Origin: Euphorbia lathyris
Lineage: Eukaryota > Streptophyta > Magnoliopsida > Malpighiales > Euphorbiaceae
DNA: 64,000 bases
Assembly: GCF_963576675.1 (NCBI RefSeq)
Contig: NC_088911.1
Span: 29,558,501-29,622,500, forward strand
Direction of reading: 5' to 3'
Numbering within the stretch: position 1 is the first letter of the stretch; every line of letters starts with the position of its first letter. This document shows positions 21,912 through 33,703 of the stretch, piece after piece. The position numbers were made by a program, and so were the translations under genes. The notes under the pieces are model-generated. The model had not been told where the DNA came from, did not search any database, and saw nothing but the letters and a program-made list of their open reading frames with translations.

Positions 21912-23950
21912 GAAATGATCTTATTAGTAGTTTGCATTGATGGAATGATAGAATTTGGAAATGGAAGATTTGAAAAGATGAACGGGATCCTAGAAAAATG
22001 GATATTGAGAAAGGAAATTGGAATCTAATGCAATCGAAAGAACAAGTGTTTTCTCAAAATGAAAGAGCAACTAATAATGTCGAGGGGTAATGGTGGTAGA
22101 AATTAGTTCCAAAGATTTTAAGGCACTCTGTCTCCATTTGTTTGCCTGGAATTAGTCTTCGATATGTAAAGATATCGAAGACATTGAGAAGTTCCCAAGT
22201 GAGTCCCTCGTCTACGCCTGCACCAAAAGAAAGGTCCCTTAGCGACAATCAGGAACACTACTTCTTTAGAAGATGATTCTCGCCCAACCATTGCTCGAAC
22301 TTCACGCTACAGCTTGGGAAAGGCTTAATTTGAGCCCAACTACGATACCATAGTAAGTTGTCTCTTTTGGGAAGCTTGGTAGTGTCACAAATTCAGTTGG
22401 CGAGATTCACGCGTGGTGTCCACTTGCTGACATGGCGGGAAGGTTTTTTGCACTTATTGTTGTATCCTTTTTCATTTTCAATCATATATGCATCTTAATT
22501 CACACAATCACAAATAAAATCGCTAGTATTAATGGGAATCTCTTATTTACTAACTAAACGAGCGGCTTCATTCCCTAAATAGAGATTATAACTTATAAGA
22601 CACTGAATAGTTTAGATTGTGTGTGAGAATATTTTGCCAAAATTTGATTAAAACACCAATGTTTAAGAGATCCGTTCTTTTGGAGTAGATACTATCAACA
22701 ACAAGTTTCACATTAGTATTAAACTCCACATTCGATAACTGATAGGATGTCGTCCAAAGTAAATTGGATCTCAGATCTGGAGCTTCTACGATTTCTGGTT
22801 CGTGAATCCCATTAATTGTACTAGTAATGTAGATCGAGAAACTTTTAGTATCATCACGAATCACGACACACAAGCCACATAAATTGGTATTTTTGAAAAA
22901 TGTTACATCGACGTTTCATTTGACAAACCCAGTTCTCGATTTATGCCACACTACCATTGGTTTTCTTATTAAAGAAGGGATATTGGGGTTTTTCACTCTA
23001 CGCACTTTCCAGACATGATAAAAAGAGCGGGTAACTCTCAAGCAATCAAAGGACTAGAGGACTCTCCATTCCATATATAATAATCCCATTGTTGCCAAAT
23101 AGAGAAAATCACACATACAATGATGTTGCTTTAACCATTTCATCCTCCCTAGCATGTTAACAAAAGAAAAGGAACCAGTCCACGACAACGTTTCCCCCCG
23201 CTTGAGTCATACATGCTTCTTGCCAACAACCCATCATAAATGAGCACGACACAATTTGTGGGCATTGACACATGCTTATAATGCAGTTGAGACCGGAGCG
23301 GAAGGCACCTTGAGCAGAGCTTCCACAAAAAATGGTTTTGTACTTGGTAGTAAGCTCAGATTCCACGCCAACGACCAGCCCGCACTATGGTCTCTATCAT
23401 TAAGAAAATTATTAAGGACCTTATAACCAGATTTTGAGGAGTATAAGCCATATTTATTGAAGTTCCATACCAATTCATCCTTCACAAAATGATATGTCAC
23501 AATAATATTACACATCCTTACAGCTTCAGCACGACCAAGACACCCAAAAACCTTAACTTTATCCCATATTTTGCAAGATGGACACACAAGTAGAATTCAG
23601 TGTAAAGCTATCCACAGTATGCAACTAAGGATCCGTCCAAACATGAATAGGACTCCCAACCCCAACTCTCCACCCTATACCAAGACAAAGACAAAGAACA
23701 TCTATAAAACTCCACACATTTCTCCAAATAAAACTACAATCATTGCCTAATTTGGAAGAAAGGAAAGTCTCATTAGGAAAGTATTTAACTTCGGATATTT
23801 TACTAATTATAGTATGAGGAGTACAAATGAACTTCCAACCTTGCCTACTTAAACAAAGAAAGGTTAAACAAACAAATCTCGGAAGCCCACGCCCCCTTGA
23901 TTTTTCCACCACATAACTTGGACCAGTCAAACTAGAGTACATTCTTACTC
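21912..23950. repeat. Tandem duplication upstream of LEA_2, copy B
   Basis: This is the second copy of the promoter-plus-LINE unit, about 1.77 kb once its private insert at about 22095-22358 is removed. The junction is at about 21900, where the LINE sequence ending TACATTC in copy A changes to the promoter sequence instead of continuing as it does at 23943. Confidence 0.85.
22095..22358. other. 264-bp insertion private to duplication copy B
   Basis: Copy A reads straight from GGGGTAATGGT to TTGTCTCTTTTGGG, whereas copy B has about 264 bp of more GC-balanced DNA between them. It includes TTCGATATGTAAAGATATCGAA, an imperfect palindrome near 22157. I do not recognise it, and TIR or TSD were not evident; it may be an LTR fragment or filler DNA. 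Confidence 0.6.
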
Positions 23951-24245
23951 CCATCATTCTTCATATCCCACCAAAAAGAATTCATCATCCTTTGCAACTT
24001 ATCACAATTAGAGCGAGGAGGAAGAAAAGTGCTCGTGCAGAATGCTGGAAGAGTTTAGGCCACATACTTAAGAAGAACCTCCTTACTAACACTAGATAAA
24101 AAAAACAAAATCCCTAACTCCCAACCCTCTTTCTAAGTCTGTCAATTAGAAAAATGAAAAATACTACGATTAGATTTGCCAATTAGAGACGAAAGGCTAG
24201 GATAGCAACCAATATACAAAGGAGAAGTAACCTTAAAAAGTGCAC
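22468..24245 (-). mobile_element. Truncated LINE, copy B, extending further 5'
   Basis: It has the same LINE content as copy A without the Harbinger insert: RNase H at 22586-22873 (VIRDDTKSFSIYI, NTNVKLVVDSIYSKRTDL), zf-RVT at 23276-23587 (DELVWNFNKYGLYSSKSGYK) and RT end at 23625-23957. Beyond the duplicated part it continues upstream to about 24245 with SLIGKSNRSIFHF, SVSKEVLLKYVA and MMNSFWWDMKND in broken frames. Since only this copy has the extra RT part, it represents the original LINE insertion and copy A was made from it. Confidence 0.78.
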
Positions 24246-24284
24246 AAATAGTCAAATGAATATGATAAGAGGAAATTATACTAG

Positions 24285-25844
24285 TTATGTCAAGTCAAAT
24301 TATGGTTATTCTAAGATAATATGACGTTGTTCTTGGCATATTTCTATTCTTTTCTGACTATTTTGCAGGTTATTCACCAAACAATATGCATATATCCATT
24401 ATGGATGTTCTCACTAGAAAATGAGGAAAATCAAAGAAGAATCATGGAAGTGAAGTATGAATGTGATTGGTGCATTGAACTGGTCCAAAGTATGTGAAAG
24501 TCGGCCAAAACGAAAAGTAGATACAATCCTCAAACGCATATATTATCCATTTTATCTCAACTCCTCTTCTCTCATTGGTAGTCTTAAGAGTGGAAGATGA
24601 CATTGCACCTACTTCAGCACTTGAGTGAAGGATCCACTTTCTCAAGAATCACTTGTAATTACTATGTAATTGTTGTTGTTATTGTTCTCGAAGTTGTTGT
24701 TTGTGCAAAAGTTCCAATAAAAGTAAGTTTCAAGTCACCGAAGAAGTTCGGTCGGCAATCGTCATTACAATTTCTTCTAAACGTTAAGTTCTTTTATTCC
24801 TATGAACTCCATTATCTATATTTTTAACGTATGTTTTAATCTAATCATGGGCTAAACCCCTTTAACTAAAGCTAAAAGCGGGTTTTAACCTTAATTATGT
24901 GGTAATTACATTTAACCTAATTAAGTTAAGTTTATCCTTTTAAGAACTAACTCATGATTCTTAATGCTTATTGGAGACGGACCAAATCTCAACTCGAATA
25001 TAATTAATCATTTATATTGACCGTGATTAAATTGATTAATCGAAACTTATAAGTTGGACATAATGACCATTTAGTGTGACTTATTGGTTTTCTAAGATTT
25101 TTCATGAATCTTATTACAAATCTTAGATTTATTACTCGAGTCGGACCAAAGTGAAGTAATAAATCGAAGATTTGGAACTAAGAAAACTTAATACTTCTTT
25201 GGATTAATTACTTGAGCCGGACCAAAGCGAAGTAATTAATCGAAAGCTTAAAACTAATTACTTGAGCAGTTTTCTTGAATCTTATGTAATCACTTTAACC
25301 GGACCAAGGTAAAGTAGTTTAAAAATGTTTAGATTGATAAAACTTAATGCTTCTCTAGATTAATTAATTTAGCTGGACCATAGTAAAGCAGTTTAAAAAG
25401 TTTTAGATTAATAAAACTTAATATTTCTCTAGATTGATTACTTTAGCCGGACCAAGATAAAGTAATTAATCGAGAGTTTAGAGTCAATCTCGATAATCTA
25501 TTAGTTAATAAGAAAAATCGTCATCTTAAAAATGATAAAACAACAAATGTTTAAGTGTTATTACCAAGCAAGGAGGTTAAGTGGAGTTAAAAGCCTTAGT
25601 TTCTTCCACTATAAGTAATCTCTCACTTAATTTGTCTAAATTTCATTTCACTTGTTAATTAAGTCTTAACTTTTTACCCCACAAACTCGACCTTTCGATT
25701 GTTTAAATAATAGATAGTAAGCAAAAAGATTAGTACTTATAATTATCATCTTTGTGGAAACGATACTCTACTTTATTACTTGATACACGATTATGGTGCA
25801 TTTGCTTTCATATGCATAATGCATGTATACGTAAAATACGCATC
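24285..25844 (+). repeat. LTR remnant of an Athila/Tat-like element
   Basis: The right end has TTTGTGGAAACGATACTC, TTATTACTTGATACACGA and GGTGCATTTGC, then ends CGCATCA; the same order (GATTCGATATCC, TTATTACTTGATACGACG, GTACACTTGCC, CGCATCA) ends the LTR at 37703-39409 and resembles the LTR end at 1700-1755. No internal region follows, so this is a solo or truncated LTR. The left border is uncertain, somewhere after the LINE at 24245. Confidence 0.5.
25131..25485. repeat. Tandem repeats of about 70 bp inside the LTR remnant
   Basis: At least four diverged units contain GCCGGACCAAAGCGAAGTAA or variants followed by TTAATCGA and an AAACTTAATGCTTCTCTAGA-like stretch. Units start near 25131, 25205, 25258, 25350 and 25425. 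Confidence 0.75.
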
Positions 25845-27136
25845 AGTGTGGTTAATTTAATTGTAATCCTTATACTTTCAAAGTTTTTTTTAAATCTTTA
25901 TATTTTTAAAGTTTTTTTTTTAAAACTCCTAAAGTATCCCCGACGTATACCTGCATATCTCCTAATTAAAAAAAAGGATACTTTTTAGCTGTATCCCGTC
26001 GTGTTCCCGTACTCAGAGTATCGGATACGCCTACATTAACCTCCAAAAAGTATTGATGCTTCATAGATGGTAAGTAAGAAAGTCGAGACCATTTACACAA
26101 CTGTTGTGAATACTACTTTCCGTCGTTACCTGATTTATTGAGAAGTGGAGATTTATGTTGATAATCAACCACTTCGAGAGAAGCAATGTCTTAAATCAAA
26201 TTTAAGAAAATTAGCTTAATTTTCATCATTGTTTTCAGGAAGCAAATAAAATTAAATAATTAATCTAATTGGTTATTGAAAAAATCAAATGAACTAAAAA
26301 ATAATAAATCATGTAACATCTAATTGAATATAAATAAAAAACGAACAAAAAATAGACACATGATTTTTTATTATTCTTTTTAGAAAAATAAATAGACATG
26401 ATTAAAAATAAATTAAAAGGTGGTTTTGGTTGATAGACAACAGAGAGAGAGAGCCATTGCCGATTAAAACGAAAACGTTGAGCTGTATCTTAACAGAATA
26501 GAGGATGTGCCAAGGGAGGAATTGAATGCTGCAAGTTGTTCCACGTGGGAAGGACTGTCCGCCGTTATCCATTATTTTTGTCGTTTTCGGACATGACATT
26601 GTTTTAGAAATAAGCGGCGCCTTCACCACGGATTCCGATCCGATGTGAGAACCTTTTTCTACGATCACTAATGCAGTTTTTATATAAAATAGGTGTAACG
26701 TTTTTTAGTATTGGTTCCACGTGTAAAATAACATTAGTATAGTTTGAATATTTAAAAAAAAGTACTAATTTATATTGGATACGAAATATGATAAGTTATT
26801 TATATTAATTGGTTGAGTTATAATTTCTTTTCCCATGTACAATTAAAAGATTTGGTTTTTTGTTTTTTTTTTTCTTTTCTATCAGAAAAAAAAGATCTTA
26901 ACGAAGTAATGACATGTCACATTTCATTGTTAAAACCTAAATTAGTACTTTTTTTTAAACATTAAGTTTATATTGATTCTATTTTATAAGTGAAGTTTAA
27001 ATTGATATTTCTTTAAAAATTATATACATATTTTTGATACTTTATCTCTTTTATTAATAATATTAGTAAATTAGATTAATTTGAGAAATATTTTATTAAA
27101 TTATTTTTTTCAGTCATAAATCATTTAGACTTCATA
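25845..27136. other. Intergenic stretch
   Basis: AT-rich. Two palindromic CCACGTGG/CCACGTGT (G-box-like) words occur at about 26541 and 26717. An 88-codon minus-strand frame at 26402-26668 has no recognised family. No supported gene. Confidence 0.4.
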
Positions 27137-27569
27137 TTTATATTAGGGAAAAATATAAAAATAAACTTTGTGGTTACATATATTTTCGATCACACCCTTG
27201 TGGTTTAAAAATGTACAAATTAGTATATTGAGGTTCATTCCGTTAGCAAATACGTACCGAATTGACTAACGGTGTTAAAAGTTAAAAAGAAAAGAGTTAA
27301 TTTGGTCCTTATATTTATTTATTTTGATATATTAACCTCCCTTATTATCTAATTATCACAAAAGAACCCCAAAATTAAAAATAAAAATCAATTGCACCAT
27401 CTTTCTCCTCTCTTTTATTTTTATTCTTCTTTGTCTCTACTTTTTGTTAATTTCTCTCTCTAACATCCAAACTATTATTATAATTGGGGTTTCGGTTTGT
27501 TCTTCAATCCGGCAGGTCTTCCTCTTGGTCTTCTCGTCATTTCACCGTCTCCACCCCTACTCATCGAGA

Positions 27570-27770
27570 TTAATTCATTTCTTTCATCGTGCTCTCTCTT
27601 TGACCACGACTGTTGTATACTCCTCCTCCACCGCCATTGCCGCTTAGCTCATCTTCTGAATTTTGCCGCTGATTTTGCTGAAATTGATGGTGATGATGAG
27701 CATGTAAATGAAGATCTCTGGTGTGAAAAGGAGGCGGAAGTGGCCGGCCATATGCTGCTACTGGATCCAT
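27570..27770 (-). pseudogene. Captured N-terminal fragment of an AT-hook (AHL) gene
   Basis: The frame starting at the ATG at 27770 reads MDPVAAYGRPLPPPFHTRDL, then LHLHAHHHHQFQQNQRQNSEDE and a glycine run. This is the N-terminus of clade-A AHL proteins (AT-hook motif nuclear localized), DNA-binding regulators that bind AT-rich DNA. It stops after about 66 residues, before any AT-hook or PPC/DUF296 domain, so the product could not act as an AHL. Sequence to about 28100 looks like the matching 5' UTR. The parent gene is not in this window. Assignment rests on memory of the family N-terminus. Confidence 0.62.
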
Positions 27771-28139
27771 ATTTGCATCAATCAAAATCAATTTTAACCT
27801 GAATTGAGAAAACCCAGAATAAAATCCTTAACTTGTTTTTCGCAGAGAGATCAAATGGTATGAACTTGAAGCTTCACAAAAGTAATTTTCAGCTGAATCA
27901 AACTCATCTTTCTACTTAATCTAACCTTGATTAGAGTGGGAAAAGATGCAAACCTTAATTTCTGCTTTACTTTTTCAATAGATTTAGCAAGTGATGGAAA
28001 TACTATCACAATCCACGATTTTTTCAATTGATTTTAGAGAGAGAAATTAACAAACAGTAGAAAAGAGAGAAAGTAAAAAAAAAATTAAAAAGAAAAAAAA
28101 AACAGTGTAATTGATTTTTATTTTTAATTTTGGGATTCT

Positions 28140-28707
28140 TTTATAATAGGGTAATTAATTTATTAGTCTCTATATTTTAATAAAACACACTGTTTAGTCC
28201 CTGTATTTTCAAAAACACATGATAAAGTTCCTAACCTTTTTCGCGATGAACTGTTTAGTCCCTAACGTTTTTCTCAATGAACTTTTTAGTCCCTGCCGTT
28301 AGACTCTCATGAAGATTTTGTTAGTCAATTTGGATTTGCGTTCTTCTTTTCCTTTGCTTTAAACTCTAATGCATCTGAAATCAACTTTAGTGTTCTTCTT
28401 CTTGATTTTCTTCTTAATCGTTCAAATTCGTAAGCATTGGGTCTTTTTTTTTCTTGTTCTCCATACAAATATGTTCTTCTTTTAAATTGGATTTCCTCTT
28501 CTAAAGTTTGAAGGTAAATAGTAAAGGGTAATTTAGTCATTTCCGAAGTCATAAACGGTAAAAAAAATCTAACAAACAGACGGAAGGACTAAACAGTTCA
28601 TTGAGAAAAATGTTAGGGACCTTACCATGTGTTTTTTAAAATACAGGGACTAAACAGTGTGTTTTGTCAAAATATAGGGACTAATAAATTAATTACCCTT
28701 TATGATA
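28140..28707. mobile_element. Nested small MULE inside the right TIR of the larger MULE
   Basis: The element is 28149-28698 (550 bp). Its TIRs begin GGGTAATTAATTTATTAGTC on both sides and run for about 170 bp with ACTGTTTAGTCCCTGTATTT in common. Flanking 9-mers TTTATAATA (28140-28148) and TTTATGATA (28699-28707) differ at one base. Taking it out restores the outer TIR: GGGATTCTTTTATAATTAGATAATAAG matches the left arm inverted. An internal frame at 28325-28552 has no known domain. Confidence 0.88.
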
Positions 28708-28924
28708 ATTAGATAATAAGAGAGGTTAATATATCAAAATAAATAAATATAAGGATCAAATTAACTCTTTTTCTTTTGACTTTTAACACCGTTAATCAAT
28801 TTGGTACGTGTTTGCTAACGGAATGAACCTCAAGATACCAATTTGTACATTTTTAAACCACAAGGGTGTGATCGAAAATAGGTATAACCACAAGGTTTAT
28901 TTTTGTATTTTTCCCTTTATATTA

Positions 28925-29369
28925 TTTTACCATTAATTAGTAACCGATCACAAAATATAACTAAACATGAAAAATAAAATTAAAAGGGGATAAAAATCAA
29001 ATTTAACCATAAAGTTTTAAGGGAAGTGCGGATTTATCCTTAACATATGAAATGATGCAAATTTAACCTTAACATTTCCAAACAAATCAATTTTAGCCTT
29101 ACGTTATCGAAAATTAGAAAATAAATGGTCTGACTAGTATTTAATTGTCACTTCAAATCTCCAAATATCAATTATTTTTAAGATATTTAGTATATTACTT
29201 TCAAAATTATAAAAACTATATTAAAATGCTAAAAACTAAATATGGTACATATAAGTTAATCACAATTTTTTTTTATCAAACTCTCTAAAATAATCAATGA
29301 GTTATTAATATAGTTAAAAAAAATGTACGAAACTGTTTTGATTTATCGACAAACTTGTTTTGGAATGTC
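28925..29369. other. AT-rich intergenic stretch
   Basis: 28985-29110 carries phrases such as CAAATTTAACCTTAACATTT typical of one arm of a decayed fold-back MITE, but no second arm was found. Otherwise nothing is seen. Confidence 0.4.
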
Positions 29370-29445
29370 CAGTGGCGGAACTAGAAATTGATATATGGGG
29401 GGCTAATTGAACACATGAACTCTTGCATTAAAAGATCCCTCTTAA

Positions 29446-29460
29446 CCAACTCATCCATCC
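29446..29460. repeat. LINE target-site duplication, left copy
   Basis: CCAACTCATCCATCC occurs here, directly beside the poly(A) (T run at 29461-29470), and again at 33819-33833 at the LINE 5' end. Confidence 0.9.
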
Positions 29461-29588
29461 TTTTTTTTTATTCGAACGGGGAGGGAGAGCAGGAACATCC
29501 CAACTAGGTTGGCACCTCCCTGAGACTCCGACCCAAAATTTATTAAAAGAAAAAATCAAAATCAAAGTTCATACAGGACCAAAAGAAA

Positions 29589-30947
29589 TTAAATGAACCG
29601 GAAAGACGGCCGGTTCCACAAGTTATCTCTACTCAAATCTGTAATGAAATCTGGAGTTGAGTTCCACCATTGTATCGAAGGTAGTAGACGACCATAATTT
29701 GCTAGCTTATTGGTCATCTGGTTTCCTTCACGGAAGATGTGAGAAACTACAAAATGTAAACGGGACATCATCCCAACGCACTCAAACCAATCACCACGCA
29801 GCTGCCAAGGAACCCGCGAAGAACGAGTCTGGAACATCGAAACCACATAAGTTGAATCGCACTCTAGCCAGATGCTGGTCCAATTTCTCTCTGCTGCAAA
29901 ACGAACCGCACAAATTGCAGCCTCCAACTCCGCTATGTGGGCAATGAGATGCGGAGAAGGCATTGCGAACGCGCCAATGACGGCGCCATTGCTGCCACGG
30001 AAAACTCCTCCACCGCCTGCTGTATCTCTAGTGACAGAAGCATCTGAATTCACCTTAATCCAGCCAATAGGTTGCGGCGACCAGTTAACAGGGATGATCT
30101 CCGGAGCCCGCTGTAGGCGAGGCTGGATTAAAAGTGATCTCGTGATTTTCTGTTCGACATCCGAATTCCAAACAGTACCACGACCCAACGAATCAGATTG
30201 GCGCAAGCGAGTCCAAAGAGTACGGAGGGCATTATGTATATTAGGCATTACATCCTCGAAGAAGCAGTCGTTACGCATCTTCCAAATAATCGAAATTACA
30301 TTAACAACTGCACTTAACCAAATATTCTGTATCTGAGGGCTGAACTTGAACTTGAACTTGACAATATCATTAATCCTATACTGAAGATCCGGAGCAGTTC
30401 CGATCCTTCTACCAAAGAGCGCTGAGATTGCCTCCCACATTTGAGAAGCAAAATTACAATTCACAAACAGATGTGCTGCAGTTTCTTCACTGCTTTGACA
30501 AAAACAACATCTAGAAACAATGACCAGACCTCTTCGTCTTAGCAGATCGTGCGATGGGCTGCCCGTAGCTGCTCTCCAAGCAGTTAGCGAGAAAGACGGA
30601 GGTATAAACGGCTGCCAGATATGACGCAGCAAAATTGGCGGGCCTTTGCCTAATAGCCAGGAGTAAAACAGACGCACAGTGAAAATACCATCTGAACTTG
30701 GTTTCCAAATGCAGATATCATCTTCCACACTATTAATCTCGTGGATAGCAGTGGAAATATCATCATCAAAACCTGGCAGATTACTCCACATCCCATTAAT
30801 TCTGAACATAGAAACGCTCTCCCAACATTTCGCCCTTTCGTTGTTGCTCAAACCTATGCGATCAGCAACAGTGGGATTCAACCATTCGTCATTCCAGAAA
30901 TTTAACCTTGAACTGTCGCCTATAAACCATTTACAGTGTCTGCGCAA
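29589..30947 (-). pseudogene. LINE ORF2 zinc-ribbon and RNase H end, open 452-codon frame
   Basis: The frame has WFIGDSSRLNFWNDEWL, an IWKPSSDGIFTVRLFY zf-RVT region with CFCQSSEETAAHLFVNC, and an RNase H with IKVNSDASVTRDTAGGGGVF, AELEAAICAVRFAAE, LECDSTYVVSMF and IFREGNQMTNKLANYG. The catalytic D-E-D residues are present. It is in a different frame from the RT upstream, with the break near the poly-C run, so it is not expressed as one protein. Confidence 0.85.
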
Positions 30948-32689
30948 AACACCATAAGCTGATTTTATAGAAGTCTAGATTGAAGACAACGCAATCGGAC
31001 GAATCATACCCCCCCCCCGCATTCAGGAAACGCGAGCATAACATCTTGAAACAGAAGGAGGAATTAGCTAAGACCCCCCAAGCAATTTTACCTGTTAAAG
31101 CCATATTCCAAGTATCCAGCCTTTTTATTCCCAGACCCCCCTCTTTGAATGACGGGAAGCAATCTTTCCAACGCGGGGTAATGAGCTTCTTCCCAGAAAT
31201 TGATCCGGACAAAATGAAGTTCCTCATATGACAGGTAATTTTCCTAATCAGTTTACTCGACCACTTATAAATAAGGAAGGAATGCGTCAACGAACCACAG
31301 AGAACCGCCTTTACCAGCGTCAAACGCCCAGCCATAGAAAGTGCAGTTCCTTTCCATTTAGCAAACTTCCCTGGAACTTTATCCGCTAACAGGCCAAGAT
31401 AAGAGGAACGAGGAGCTCCGATAAATAACGGGACTCCTAAATACATAAACGGAAGAGCCCCAATGCGTATCCCTGTTATTTCAACCAACTTCATCCTTCT
31501 CCTAGCCGTGATAGTATCTATAAAAAATACTTCCGACTTCTGCCAATTAACCCATTGACCCGAAATGGAACCGTAGTACTCAAAAACGGCGGCCAAAGTT
31601 CTAACATTCTTAATTGAAGCCTTACAGAACAAAAGTATATCATCCGCATACAACAAGTGGGTGGGAAAATTATTAGAGCTAGAATATGCAGACGGAATAA
31701 GACTCCCTTCAGTAACCAATTGGTCCAGCCATCTACTAAGGAATTCCTCCGCCAAGCTGAACAGAATAGGAGAGAGGGGATCCCCCTGATGGACTCCTCT
31801 TGAGCACACAAAATAGCCATAAAGCCCAGAGTGAGTCATAATTGAGATTCTTGCAGAAGAAAGCAGATTTAGAATCCAATCTCTAAACTGCAGTGAAAAG
31901 CCGAAAGCCTCCAAAACTGCAAGTAAAAAATTCCAATCTACTGTGTCAAATGCCTTAGCAATATCTATTTTTAAGCTCATATTACCACCAAAGCACTTTT
32001 TCCGCATTGAATTAATTCCTTTCGAGGCCAATGCAATACATTGATGTATATTTCTTCCTTTAATGAAGCCAAATTGGCTGGGTGAAATAATAGCGCTTGC
32101 TACTTCTGCTAATCTGTCTGCTAAAATTTTAGAAATGATCTTGAAGCTGAAATTACTCATCACGACCGGCCTATACTAGTCAATGCACAAGGCTCCGTCA
32201 ACCTTAGGAATCAGAGAGAGAACATTGGAATTTAAGTCGGGACTTATCTCACCATTATCAAAGAACCAACGAACCATTCTGCACACATCTGCACCGACAA
32301 TCCCCGGTAAGTTTGATGAAATTGACCAGTGAATCCGTCCAGTCCTGGCGCACTAGACGGGTTCATTATCATGACAGTTTGCCTAATATCATCATCGAAC
32401 GGACAGCGCAACAAGTTCTCATTCATTTCTGCAGTAACCGACGAGGGAATAACTTCCTCCACCTTCGAAAAATCCTGCCTGTTCGTGACTACATTCTTGA
32501 AGAAATTACCATAAAAATCAGAAATGTGATTACCGATTTTGGCCTGATCAGTTGTGATGCTGTCATCAATCATCATAGCTACAATTCCGCTCGAAGATTG
32601 ACGTTGATTCGCCATACGGTGAAAAAACGTGATGTTCCGATCCCCCACCGATAGCCAGTTGACCTTGCTCTTATCTCTCAGATAAATTT
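30931..32689 (-). pseudogene. LINE ORF2 reverse transcriptase, broken
   Basis: 32244-32648 has GDRNITFFHRMANQRQ and SSAPGLDGFTGQFHQ, the start of RT. After a break, 30931-32163 gives SQFGFIKGRNIHQCI, LKIDIAKAFDTVDWNFL, CSRGVHQGDPLSPILFSLA and HLLYADDILLF, so the YADD active site is intact. PFMYLGVPLFIG, FPSFKEGGLGIKRL and KIAWGVLANSSF close the domain. Confidence 0.88.
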
Positions 32690-33703
32690 ATTTTTGAAGA
32701 AGGTGATAGTCCAACTGTGTGTGAGCTTGTAGCTCCTTCGTATGCAGTTCCCCGTGAACCCATTAGTGAGCTACAACTGTATGTCATTCAGATCTGACTC
32801 GCTCTTTTCAATATTCCGATCCAAGTGTCCGAAACACTCTTTATTCCATTTCCTCAATATGCATCTAAGCCCCTTCAATTTGTAGCAAAGCAGCTGCATC
32901 GGGCCCAAATTTGGATGATTACCTCCCCAAAAATGATTGATTACCTCCCTAAGATCCGGGTGAGACACCCACATCGTTTGAAAACGGAATCTTGAAACTC
33001 TTGGCGGATCATTGTAAAAATGGAACGGTAGGGGATGGTGATCCGAGAAGTGTCTGACCAAAGCAGTGCAATTATAAGTCCATTCCGACGCAAAGCTTTC
33101 TGATACCATGACTCTATCCAGCCTGCTCTCAACACGAGCCTGACCATGCCTGCCATTGGACCAAGTATAAAAGGATCCCGTTGTAGGAACATTCCTCCAT
33201 TCCCCATCATCTACAAACTCACGAAACTCACGAGTAGGCCTAGCGGCGGGGGGCCCTCTAGATTTCTCATGGGCTCCAAGAACAACGTTAAAGTCTCCTA
33301 TTGAGAGCCAAACACCAGAATTCACACTCTGGTGCAAAGCAATTTCATCATACATAGTTTTTCTCCTGTTGGACCAAATACTACCCTACACAAAGCAGAA
33401 ATAGTGCATCTGACCCTTTAAACTGTAGTTAATTAGAATGTATTGATCCCCTCTATGCATAATTGTGCTCTGAACTGCCAACCTAATAGCCTGAAAAAGC
33501 CACAGTGTTGGCCTGACCCTATCATTTTGAGCAATTAACTTCATACCCAATTGATCCCAAAACCGGTGATTTATTGAAGAGAAGTCCCCCATTGGTTTCG
33601 CAATACACAGCCAATCAGGTTTATGAGAATTGAAAATATTAAATAGATATCGTTGCGTACCTGTGTTCATAACGCCTCTGCAATTCCAATAAATTATTGT
33701 CAT
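32690..33703 (-). pseudogene. LINE ORF2 endonuclease region, broken
   Basis: From the ATG at 33703 comes MTIIYWNCRGVMNTGTQRYL, the N-terminus of the apurinic-like endonuclease with its Asn. After a frame break near 33390 the frame 32771-33355 has WLSIGDFNVVLGAHEKSRG, YTWSNGRHGQARVESRLDRV and ALVRHFSDHHPLPFH, the GDFN and SDHHP catalytic motifs. It then enters the spacer before RT (WNKECFGHLDRNIE). Confidence 0.82.

Larger units (their letters stand above)
27137..28924. mobile_element. Non-autonomous MULE (Pack-MULE) with 9-bp TSD
   Basis: The element proper is 27146-28915, bounded by perfect 9-bp TSDs TTTATATTA at 27137-27145 and 28916-28924, the footprint of Mutator-like transposase. Long TIRs of roughly 260 bp start GGGAAAAATATAAAAATAAA and GGGAAAAATACAAAAATAAA and include GATCACACCCTTGTGGTTT on both sides. 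There is no transposase. The interior carries a fragment of an AHL-type host gene with its leader, and the right TIR is interrupted by a second MULE at 28149-28698. Confidence 0.92.

Noticed and set aside
26402..26668. An 88-codon minus-strand frame with nearby CCACGTGG words
   Set aside because: No recognised family and no splice or neighbour support; the G-box words alone do not establish a gene.
29657..30336. Plus-strand frames of 96 and 154 codons
   Set aside because: They are antisense shadows of the LINE RNase H and zinc-ribbon coding region on the minus strand.
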